Below the pieces are notes generated by a model. That model did not search any database and had not been told where the DNA came from. It was given only the letters and a program-made list of their open reading frames with translations. Positions 1 to 5,902 of a DNA stretch of 10,697 bases are shown here, piece after piece. The stretch is from CAZLMF01 sp964560565 (GTDB lineage Bacteria; Bacillota; Clostridia; Oscillospirales; Ruminococcaceae): positions 1 to 10,697 of the forward strand of contig CAZLMF010000053.1 in assembly GCA_964560565.1 (NCBI GenBank), given 5' to 3'. The first letter of the stretch is position 1; each line of letters begins with the position of its first letter. The position numbers were made by a program, and so were the translations under genes.

Positions 1-300
1 ATTGCACTAATCATAAAGGCAATATCAGCAAATAATATTTTAATAATGAAACCTTAAAAAATTATAAAATTCGAACATAACAGATTTAATACTGCAACTT
101 TGTTGCCATATTTAAGATACAATACATTATATCAAAGCTTCATACAAAATACAAACATTAAATTTGACTTATATGAAATAAAATTATACTTACTATGTCA
201 AATAATGACCGTGTCAATTACCTATGATATTTAGTTTTGTTTTGCGGATATTAATATTGTAGCGAAAATCGAAAAATTTACGCTGCAATTGGAGGGTTTT
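1..300. other. AT-rich non-coding stretch upstream of spoIVB
   Basis: No reading frame with a ribosome binding site or recognisable product is visible on either strand. There is no tRNA-like cloverleaf, strong hairpin or terminator. In Bacillus and many clostridia recN lies just upstream of spoIVB; no recN 3' end is visible here. The only signals I can point to are a weak promoter-like pair at 164-190 and the spoIVB ribosome binding site at 291-296. Confidence 0.6.
164..190 (+). promoter_or_regulatory. possible sigma-A-like promoter upstream of spoIVB
   Basis: TTGACT (164-169) and TATACT (185-190) each match the vegetative consensus at 5 of 6 positions, but the spacer is 15 bp, shorter than the usual 17. 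The region is so AT-rich that chance matches are expected. In the known sporulation programme spoIVB is read by forespore sigma-G, and I could not find a convincing sigma-G site, so the link to spoIVB is only positional. Confidence 0.22.
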
Positions 301-1527
301 ATGTACAAAATTATTAGGAGAGTTTCAGCGGCCGCTTGCACAGCGGTCATTGCATTATTTGGCACAATAGCTTACTACGACAACATTCTCCCTGAAAGCT
401 ATTATGTCACAGAAAATAAAGTATTAGCTTTTGAAAACCAGCAAGAAATTCAAGCAAAGCCAAAACTCAATGAAACTAAGGCTGCTCAAGCTTCGGCGAC
501 GGTTCAAAGCAGCGAAATCGTTTCGTTAAAGCTTTTTGGCGTGATACCAATAAAGGACGTCAAGGTGACGAGTATCGACCGTCCTTTGCTTATCCCGGGA
601 GGAACTCCCTTTGGTATAAAAATGCTTACAAAAGGTGTGGTGGTAATTGGTCTTGCTGACATTGACGGCAAAAATGGAGCAATTAGCCCATCAAAGGAAG
701 CAGGATTAAAAGTCGGAGATATAATATTGTCCGTAGACGGTCAAATAGTCGAAAGCAATCAGGATATTGCAAGGGTGATAGAGAAAACTGACGGCAAGAC
801 AGTTGATATTGTTTTACAGCGTGATGAGCGTGAAATGGAGCTTGAAATTTCACCTGTTTTTTCGACAGCAGGTCAATGTTATAAGGCTGGAATTTGGGTG
901 CGTGACAGTAGCGCAGGAATAGGAACGGTAACTTACTTTGATCCTGCAACCTCGGCATTTGGCTCGCTTGGGCATCCTGTATGCGATGTTGACACAGGCG
1001 AAATTCTGCCGCTAGACACTGGAGAAGTTGTGCCTGTTGCAATAGGTGATGTTATCAAAGCTCAATCAGGTGTCCCCGGTGAGCTTTCAGGCAGTTTTAT
1101 TTCAGAAAGCCCCATAGGAATGCTCATGAAAAATACTCAGACAGGGTTATTTGGTACACTTAATTTTTGCCCGAGCGCTTATGACCAAATACCAATGGCG
1201 CTCAGACAGGAGGTAAAGATAGGTCCTGCGACAATTTATACTACCATTAGCGGCACAAGTCCCTGTGAGTACAACATACTCATAGAAAAAATTGACCTTA
1301 ATGATGACACAATAACAAAAAATATTGTAATAAAAGTGACCGATCCAAAACTTTTAGCAGCCACGGGAGGAATAGTCCAAGGCATGAGTGGAAGCCCAAT
1401 AATTCAAAATGGCAAGTTAATTGGGGCTGTAACCCATGTTTTTGTGAAAGATCCTACAAAAGGTTACGGCATTTTTTGTGAAAATATGTACAAATATTCA
1501 AAGGATATTGAAATTGGGGCAAATTAG
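301..1527 (+). CDS. spoIVB: SpoIVB, sporulation signalling serine protease (peptidase S55)
   Basis: SpoIVB is made in the forespore, crosses its inner membrane, and cleaves SpoIVFA so that the SpoIVFB protease can activate pro-sigma-K in the mother cell. The 408-residue product has an N-terminal membrane anchor (about 8-25) and a PDZ domain (about 105-185, with EAGLKVGD near 136). The S55 protease domain carries the expected triad: His225 in SLGHPV, Asp348 in VTDP, and Ser363 in GMSGSP. The 15-residue gap between Asp and Ser equals that of the B. subtilis enzyme (D363, S378). The ATG at 301 is chosen over the in-frame TTG at 289 because GGAGGG (291-296) would lie inside the longer reading but sits 4 nt before this ATG. 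The gene is complete and directly precedes spo0A, as in most spore formers. No terminator follows it. Whether a sigma-K checkpoint exists in this organism cannot be seen here. Confidence 0.95.
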   Translation: MYKIIRRVSAAACTAVIALFGTIAYYDNILPESYYVTENKVLAFENQQEIQAKPKLNETKAAQASATVQSSEIVSLKLFGVIPIKDVKVTSIDRPLLIPGGTPFGIKMLTKGVVVIGLADIDGKNGAISPSKEAGLKVGDIILSVDGQIVESNQDIARVIEKTDGKTVDIVLQRDEREMELEISPVFSTAGQCYKAGIWVRDSSAGIGTVTYFDPATSAFGSLGHPVCDVDTGEILPLDTGEVVPVAIGDVIKAQSGVPGELSGSFISESPIGMLMKNTQTGLFGTLNFCPSAYDQIPMALRQEVKIGPATIYTTISGTSPCEYNILIEKIDLNDDTITKNIVIKVTDPKLLAATGGIVQGMSGSPIIQNGKLIGAVTHVFVKDPTKGYGIFCENMYKYSKDIEIGAN

Positions 1528-1590
1528 TAGTATGATTAAAGGCGTCAATCGCATTTATTAAAAAATTATAAAGAAATTGTTAAAAAACAC

Positions 1591-1619
1591 TTGCTATCTA
1601 TTCCAAAATATGGTATTAT
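1591..1619 (+). promoter_or_regulatory. sigma-A promoter of spo0A
   Basis: TTGCTA (1591-1596), a 17-bp spacer, then TATTAT (1614-1619) preceded by TG one base upstream (extended -10). This lies 37 bp before the spo0A start and gives a leader of about 30 nt. It would let spo0A be expressed in growing cells independently of spoIVB. I saw no convincing sigma-H promoter or Spo0A box (TGTCGAA) in the 128-bp gap, so the autoregulation known from B. subtilis is not evident. Confidence 0.7.
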
Positions 1620-1655
1620 GTGATTGAAATAAATAGCAATGGAGGTTTTTAGACA

Positions 1656-2438
1656 ATGACAAACAAAGTGAAGATCATGATTGGTGATGACAGCCCTGAT
1701 TTCGGTGTGCTTTGCGCAAATAGTCTTAAGACTATGGGGTTTTATGTCGTCGCACGACCGAAGGATGGGTTAGCGCTTTACGAGGCTATTAGGAACGAAG
1801 CGCCTGACGTAGTTGTTGCAGATGCAATCATGCCGCATCTTGATGCAATTGAGCTTATTCGCAAGGTGAACAGCTCATCTCTCAAAAGGCCGATTTTTAT
1901 CGTAACTACTGCGTATGACAACCCCTTTATCGAAAGAGAAGTAATGGCAAGCGGTGCGTCTTATTACATGCTCAAGCCCTTTGAAATCAAAACACTTGCT
2001 GAGCGCATCGTTTCATTAACAGGAGGCGAATCAAAAGAGTCTAAAGCCTTCAGTTACACCATAAGCGACAATAGCGACGACCTTGAGTATGTAGTGACTG
2101 ATATTATTCATCAGATAGGCGTACCTGCTCATATCAAAGGCTATCATTACCTTCGCTGTGCTATTTTGCTGTCGATTGAGGACAATGAAATGATAAACAG
2201 CGTCACAAAGCTTCTTTATCCCACAGTTGCAAAAAAGTTTAACACCACATCATCGAGGGTTGAGCGTGCAATTCGCCATGCGATTGAAATTGCTTGGGAT
2301 AGAGGGGACCTCGACACATTAAACAGCTTCTTTGGTTACACTGTTCACACCGGTAAGGGTAAACCAACAAATTCGGAGTTTATAGCACTTATAGCGGACA
2401 AGTTGAGGTTACAATTCAAAGCAATGCTCAGAGCTTAG
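1656..2438 (+). CDS. spo0A: Spo0A, master regulator of sporulation
   Basis: This is the response regulator that, when phosphorylated, binds DNA and starts sporulation. At 260 residues it is close to the B. subtilis length. The receiver domain (1-125) has the acidic pair Asp11/Asp12, the phospho-acceptor Asp56 (VVVADAIMP), Thr85 and Lys107 (LKP). A short linker (about 126-145) leads to the Spo0A-specific DNA-binding domain. The recognition helix region (SSRVERAIRHAIEIAW, 199-214) and the KPTNSEFIA block near the end are almost identical to the family. One oddity is Ala64 after MPHLD, where receivers almost always have Gly. GGAGG at 1641-1645 lies 10 nt before the ATG. The next gene upstream is spoIVB, the conserved order. 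Phosphorelay or orphan kinases are not encoded in the window. Confidence 0.97.
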   Translation: MTNKVKIMIGDDSPDFGVLCANSLKTMGFYVVARPKDGLALYEAIRNEAPDVVVADAIMPHLDAIELIRKVNSSSLKRPIFIVTTAYDNPFIEREVMASGASYYMLKPFEIKTLAERIVSLTGGESKESKAFSYTISDNSDDLEYVVTDIIHQIGVPAHIKGYHYLRCAILLSIEDNEMINSVTKLLYPTVAKKFNTTSSRVERAIRHAIEIAWDRGDLDTLNSFFGYTVHTGKGKPTNSEFIALIADKLRLQFKAMLRA

Positions 2439-2456
2439 CTTTAGAGAGAATTATTT

Positions 2457-2496
2457 AATTTTTACGGCTGCGGTTAATACTGCTGCCGTAAAAATT
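2457..2496. other. long hairpin downstream of spo0A
   Basis: An inverted repeat with arms of 18 nt and a TAAT loop (2475-2478). Seventeen pairs form, one of them G-U, with a single T/T mismatch (2469/2484). It starts 18 nt after the spo0A stop. A plain rho-independent terminator has A's before and T's after the GC core. Here the five T's lie in the 5' arm and the five A's in the 3' arm, and no T-run follows. It may stabilise the spo0A mRNA end or stop transcription imperfectly; the role is unknown. Confidence 0.6.
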
Positions 2497-2515
2497 TGGG
2501 TTGAGCAACTTTTAC

Positions 2516-2544
2516 TTGATATAATCATACAAAGATGATATAAT
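2516..2544 (+). promoter_or_regulatory. strong sigma-A promoter of the PspC-domain gene
   Basis: TTGATA (2516-2521), an exact 17-bp spacer, and a perfect TATAAT (2539-2544) with the extended TG one base upstream (2536-2537). This is the best promoter in the window. Transcription would start near 2551, giving a leader of about 28 nt. The gene downstream is therefore probably expressed strongly in vegetative cells and not only by read-through from spo0A. Confidence 0.85.
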
Positions 2545-2578
2545 ATTAATAATTATTATGTTGGGGGGTTATCGGACT

Positions 2579-2767
2579 ATGGAGCCTAAAAAGTTAGTAA
2601 GATCACGCACTAAGAGAATGTTTGCTGGTATCTGCGGAGGAGTTGCGGATTATACCAATCTTGACCCTACCATTATCAGAGCGTTATGGGTAGTTTTTGG
2701 CTTAATGGCAGGCGCAGGACTACTAGCCTACATCATTCTTCTCTTTGTTATTCCGGAAGAGGAATAA
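2579..2767 (+). CDS. small PspC-domain membrane protein
   Basis: The 62-residue product is essentially one PspC domain. A basic N-terminus (KKLVRSRTKRM) leads into the conserved FAGICGGVADYTNLDPTIIR block (residues 15-35), then one hydrophobic span (about 36-57) ending in PEEE. In enterobacteria PspC senses envelope stress with PspB. The stand-alone short versions common in Firmicutes are of uncertain function, and no other psp gene is nearby. The start at 2579 is preferred to the in-frame ATG at 2558. The G-run at 2563-2568 would be coding in the longer form but sits 10 nt before 2579 as a ribosome binding site, and PspC proteins begin close to this point. It is a single-gene transcript, with its own promoter and terminator. 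Confidence 0.88.
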   Translation: MEPKKLVRSRTKRMFAGICGGVADYTNLDPTIIRALWVVFGLMAGAGLLAYIILLFVIPEEE

Positions 2768-2787
2768 GGCATTTAACAGCAATTGGC

Positions 2788-2817
2788 AAGTGCCGCCTTA
2801 TGGCGGCACTTAGTTTT
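2788..2817 (+). terminator. rho-independent terminator after the PspC gene
   Basis: A perfect 10-bp stem (AAGTGCCGCC with GGCGGCACTT) around a TTAT loop, followed by AGTTTT. It lies 20 nt after the stop codon. The T-run is short but the GC-rich stem is strong. Confidence 0.8.
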
Positions 2818-2882
2818 GACAAATTTCAAATAAATATAGAAATAAAGTAGAAAAACAAAGTCACATCGAAAGGAAATACAAA

Positions 2883-4268
2883 ATGAAAAAACTACATACC
2901 AACCTAACACAGGGGAATGTAACAAAGCTGCTTATTAAATTTGCAATCCCCTTTCTAATAGCCAATATATTGCAAGCACTATACGGCATCGTTGACATGA
3001 TAGTAGTAGGGCAGTTTGTCGATACTGCTACCTCATCAGCGGGGACATCGGCACTCACTATCAGCAGTCAGGTAATGATGCTTGCAAACAGTGTGGTAAT
3101 CGGACTTGCAACGGGTGGTACAGTGCTTATCTCGCAATATATCGGCGCAGGCAAACACGAAAAAATCGAAAAAGCAATCGGCACATTTTTAAGCGTATTT
3201 ATGATTACATCTGTAATAGTCTCCATTATAATGCTAATTTCAGCAGAACCGCTATTACGCCTGCTTGATACACCGAAGGAATCCTTCGATGGCGCACTTG
3301 TTTACTTACGTGTATCCTCAGCGGGCATGATATTCATCTTTGGCTATAATGCCCTAGCTGCAATTTTGCGCGGAATGGGTGATTCAAAGCGTCCGATGTA
3401 CTTTATAGTTGCGGCAACTATTGTCAACATAGGGCTTGATGTGCTTTTTGTAGGCCCTATGGAAATGGGCGTTTTCGGTGCAGCTCTTGCAACAATAACT
3501 GCACAGGCAGTAAGCTTTTTGCTTGCAATCATTTACCTTGTCCGCAGCCATTTTTCCTTTGAGTTAAAGCTTACAAGTTTTAAGATAGATGGCGCAATAA
3601 CAAAGCTTCTAATTAGACTGGGGCTTCCAAGTGCTGTTCAACAGGGGCTTGTTCAGTCAAGCTTTCTAGTGCTTGCATCAATTGTAAACTCCTACGGCCA
3701 GTTTGGCTCCTCTGCAGCAGGAATTGCATCCAAGGTAAACGGTATTGCAATTCTCCCTGCGGTTGCCTTTTCAACAGCAATCTCCTCAATGGCAGGGCAG
3801 AATATTGGCGCAGGTTTTTACGACCGAGCTAAGCAAACCTTATTTGCCGGCATAAAGGCGCTTTTACCGCTTGTAACAGTAATCTTTATATTTGTGTTTA
3901 TTTTCTCAGAGCAAATAATTGGACTTTTCACCACCAATCCTGAAGTTGCAAAGATAGGCGTAGACTATTTAAGGCTAAGCAGCCTTGAATATTTCGTGTT
4001 AAGTGTGCTGTTTTGTGTAGGCGGGCTAATTACAGGTGCAGGTTTCCCGATGATTTCTCTTATCAACACCAGCATAAGCTCATTTATTTTGCGTATTCCC
4101 CTTGCGTATTTACTATCCTCCTTTATGGGGTTAAACGGAGTTGCTCTCTCAATTTCCATTGCTCCAATCGGCGCATTGATTTTTGCCGGAGCATTTATTA
4201 TGTCAGGCAAGTGGAAGCAAAGACGGATTGTTGAAAGTGAACCTGCCATTGAAACGGCTAATTTTTGA
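2883..4268 (+). CDS. MATE-family multidrug/cation efflux transporter
   Basis: The 461-residue, very hydrophobic protein has the length and layout of MATE transporters: two homologous halves (about 13-220 and 235-440), each with six predicted membrane spans. The N-terminal signature region (LTQGNVTKLLIKFAIPFLI, then IVDMIVVGQF) and ATGGTVLISQYIGAGK (about 79-94) are typical of the clostridial NorM/DinF-like branch. Such proteins export drugs or metabolites in exchange for sodium or protons; the substrate cannot be read from sequence. An AGGAAA-type ribosome binding site lies at about 2870-2875. TTGACA at 2816-2821, overlapping the tail of the preceding terminator, could be a -35 box, but the -10 region is weak. 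No terminator is seen after the stop. The short basic/acidic tail (WKQRRIVESEPAIE) is cytoplasmic. Confidence is high for family, low for substrate. Confidence 0.92.
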   Translation: MKKLHTNLTQGNVTKLLIKFAIPFLIANILQALYGIVDMIVVGQFVDTATSSAGTSALTISSQVMMLANSVVIGLATGGTVLISQYIGAGKHEKIEKAIGTFLSVFMITSVIVSIIMLISAEPLLRLLDTPKESFDGALVYLRVSSAGMIFIFGYNALAAILRGMGDSKRPMYFIVAATIVNIGLDVLFVGPMEMGVFGAALATITAQAVSFLLAIIYLVRSHFSFELKLTSFKIDGAITKLLIRLGLPSAVQQGLVQSSFLVLASIVNSYGQFGSSAAGIASKVNGIAILPAVAFSTAISSMAGQNIGAGFYDRAKQTLFAGIKALLPLVTVIFIFVFIFSEQIIGLFTTNPEVAKIGVDYLRLSSLEYFVLSVLFCVGGLITGAGFPMISLINTSISSFILRIPLAYLLSSFMGLNGVALSISIAPIGALIFAGAFIMSGKWKQRRIVESEPAIETANF

Positions 4269-4350
4269 TAAAATCCTTGTGTATTTGCATTGATATATAC
4301 TCACTGTCTTATTTATATTTGACAAATAATTTTAGTAATAGCGATTTTAC

Positions 4351-4379
4351 TTTACAAACTTGTTTAAATAACTTAAAAT
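4351..4379 (+). promoter_or_regulatory. sigma-A promoter of the LacI-family gene
   Basis: TTTACA (4351-4356), a 17-bp spacer, and TAAAAT (4374-4379), each 5 of 6 to consensus. It lies 34 bp before the ATG. A TTGACA at 4319-4324 has no acceptable -10 partner. Confidence 0.62.
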
Positions 4380-4413
4380 AGTGTAAGAACGTTTAGCAAA
4401 GGATGGTAGCAAT

Positions 4414-5427
4414 ATGTCAAAAGTGAATGTTACAATGAGTGATATAGGTAAGGAAATGGGTGTAAGCACTGTTACCGTATCCAAGGCATTAGGCGACAAG
4501 GATGGCGTAAGCGAGGAACTACGCGAGCGAATTAAGATAAAAGCTCTTGAGATGGGCTATCGCTATAACAGCTTAGCTAAGGCTGCAAAGGAAGGCATGA
4601 CCTATAACATAGGTATAATTGCGCCCAAACGGTATTTCGATGAGAATGCATCTTTTTACTGGTTGATGTATCAGCATATTGTTGAGCATCTTGCAAGGCA
4701 TAGCTATTATGGCATACTTGATGTTATCTCCGATGAAAAGGAGCAAGCAAATGAGCTGCCCAATGTAGTATTGGATAACAAGATTGACGGCTTAATTGTG
4801 CTGGGGCAGCTATCCGAGGATTATGTTCAATCAATATCAAAAATCAATATTCCTATGGTATTCCTTGATTTCTACAGCAGCAAAGCGAAGGTGGATACGG
4901 TTTTATCTGACAACTTCTATGGCTCTTACATGATAACAAGCTACTTGCTTGAAAAAGGTCATAACTCCATAGCGTTTGTGGGCTCGATAAATGCCACCTC
5001 AAGTATTCAAGACCGCTATTTGGGATATTATAAAGCATTACTTGAATACAAAGTCCCCATCAAAGAGGAATTTGTGATTAAAGACAGAGATGATGGTAAT
5101 ATTTTTACGGAGTTTGATTTGCCTAAAAAAATGCCAACAGCATTTGTCTGCAACTGCGACGAAACTGCATATAGGCTTATAAATCAGCTCAAGTCAATGG
5201 GACTTAACGTGCCGTTTGACGCATCGGTAGTGGGATATGATAACTACATTTTCTCCACATTAAGTCAGCCTGAAATTACCACAGTTGATGTAAATATGCG
5301 CAGAATGTCCGCAGAGGCAGTTAATATAGTTATTCGTAAGATTGAGGACCCGAGCTTTTCATCGGGCAGAACGCTTGTGACAGGGAACCTCATCAAGCGT
5401 CATTCGGTCAAAAGACCAAGAAAGTAG
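4414..5427 (+). CDS. LacI-family transcriptional regulator
   Basis: The 337-residue protein has the standard architecture. An N-terminal helix-turn-helix (about 5-30: VTMSDIGKEMGVSTVTVSKAL) is followed by the rest of the LacI DNA-binding headpiece and hinge (to about 60; GYRYNSLAKAAKEG). A periplasmic-binding-protein-like sugar sensor follows (about 65-330), with NIGIIAP at its start, the IDGLIVLG and SIAFVGSI strands, and VVGYDNY near residue 270. These proteins usually bind a sugar and release an operator. The nearest candidate target is the alpha-xylosidase gene, but it is convergent and about 3 kb away at its start, so the link is inference. AAAGGA at 4398-4403 lies 10 nt before the ATG. 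The next gene starts 6 nt after the stop, suggesting an operon with two small genes. Confidence 0.93.
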   Translation: MSKVNVTMSDIGKEMGVSTVTVSKALGDKDGVSEELRERIKIKALEMGYRYNSLAKAAKEGMTYNIGIIAPKRYFDENASFYWLMYQHIVEHLARHSYYGILDVISDEKEQANELPNVVLDNKIDGLIVLGQLSEDYVQSISKINIPMVFLDFYSSKAKVDTVLSDNFYGSYMITSYLLEKGHNSIAFVGSINATSSIQDRYLGYYKALLEYKVPIKEEFVIKDRDDGNIFTEFDLPKKMPTAFVCNCDETAYRLINQLKSMGLNVPFDASVVGYDNYIFSTLSQPEITTVDVNMRRMSAEAVNIVIRKIEDPSFSSGRTLVTGNLIKRHSVKRPRK

Positions 5428-5433
5428 GCAGTT

Positions 5434-5616
5434 ATGAGTAAGCCAGTTGCAATTTTACTTGCGATGTGCAGTTTTATGTCCGGCATTGTGCTGGGTTTTC
5501 TGCTAGCACCAATTAAGCGTGGGATGAATTTAAATGTCGCCCCGGGTTGCACAAGGAACTTCTATGGTAATGATTCTTATAATGAGGAAGAAAGCGAACC
5601 CACAGGCGATTATTAA
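5434..5616 (+). CDS. hypothetical small single-span membrane protein (60 aa)
   Basis: I do not recognise a named family. One hydrophobic helix (residues 4-27, with small residues G17 and G21) leads into LLAPIKRG, a short basic stretch. That resembles the FLLAP-plus-basic boundary of YtxH-like proteins, but the long amphipathic YtxH helix is absent. The rest is polar, with cysteines at 12 and 39 and an acidic tail (EEESE, 51-55). The gene starts 6 nt after the LacI-family stop and ends 20 nt before the next gene, so co-transcription is likely. Its ribosome binding site is weak (AGG at 5426-5428 within the previous stop), which favours translational coupling to the regulator. It could be a real small membrane protein or a poorly conserved orphan. 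Confidence 0.62.
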   Translation: MSKPVAILLAMCSFMSGIVLGFLLAPIKRGMNLNVAPGCTRNFYGNDSYNEEESEPTGDY

Positions 5617-5636
5617 GAGAGCTATGGGGTGATATT

Positions 5637-5834
5637 ATGGCATGGGGTAAAAAGCGATTCATTAAAACTTGGCAAGAGGGCAGCCAACTGGGTGACGGCT
5701 CAAAGCAAGTTTGGGTTGATACTGAAACTGGCGTGAACTACCTCTATATCCACCGTGGCTATTCGGGTGGCTTAACACCACTGCTTGACAGGGATGGGAA
5801 GCCAATTATAACAACCGCTAACACTGAATATTAA
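5637..5834 (+). CDS. DUF6440-like small protein (65 aa)
   Basis: The short soluble protein contains DTETGVNYLYIHRGYSGG followed by LTPLLDRDGKP. This resembles DUF6440 proteins, found widely in Firmicutes and with no known role. I make the assignment from memory of that signature and could not search. The N-terminus is basic (MAWGKKRFIKTW) and lacks a signal peptide or membrane span. GGGGTGAT (5626-5633) matches the 3' part of the extended Shine-Dalgarno sequence and fixes the ATG at 5637. It is the last gene before a strong two-way terminator and is probably co-transcribed with the LacI-family gene and the 60-residue membrane protein. No catalytic motif is visible. Confidence 0.72.
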   Translation: MAWGKKRFIKTWQEGSQLGDGSKQVWVDTETGVNYLYIHRGYSGGLTPLLDRDGKPIITTANTEY

Positions 5835-5844
5835 CACTTAACCA

Positions 5845-5880
5845 AAAACCGCCTCAAGGCTTAAGCCTTGAGGCGGTTTT
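5845..5880. terminator. bidirectional rho-independent terminator
   Basis: A perfect 36-nt palindrome: 16-bp arms with an 8-nt AT-flanked CCGCCTCAAGGC core, around TTAA. AAAA begins it and TTTT ends it, so it reads as a terminator on both strands. It lies 10 nt after the DUF6440-like stop and 22 nt after the minus-strand xylosidase stop, exactly between two convergent transcripts. Confidence 0.92.
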
Positions 5881-5902
5881 GTCGTTGTGTTAGTTTTAAA
5901 GT

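Noticed and set aside
861..867. TTCGACA (Spo0A box TGTCGAA on the other strand); another copy at 9393-9399
   Set aside because: Both lie inside coding regions (spoIVB and sipL) in positions fixed by the protein; a 7-bp match by chance is expected in 10 kb.
2816..2844. Promoter for the MATE gene starting with perfect TTGACA at 2816-2821
   Set aside because: With a 17-bp spacer the -10 would be GAAATA; TATAGA at 2835-2840 leaves only 13 bp. It may still function but I cannot support it.
4384..4397. Possible LacI/CcpA-type operator around AACGTT just downstream of the LacI-gene promoter
   Set aside because: Position is right for autoregulation, but the flanks of the central AACGTT are not palindromic and only 7 of 10 defined positions of the catabolite-response consensus match.
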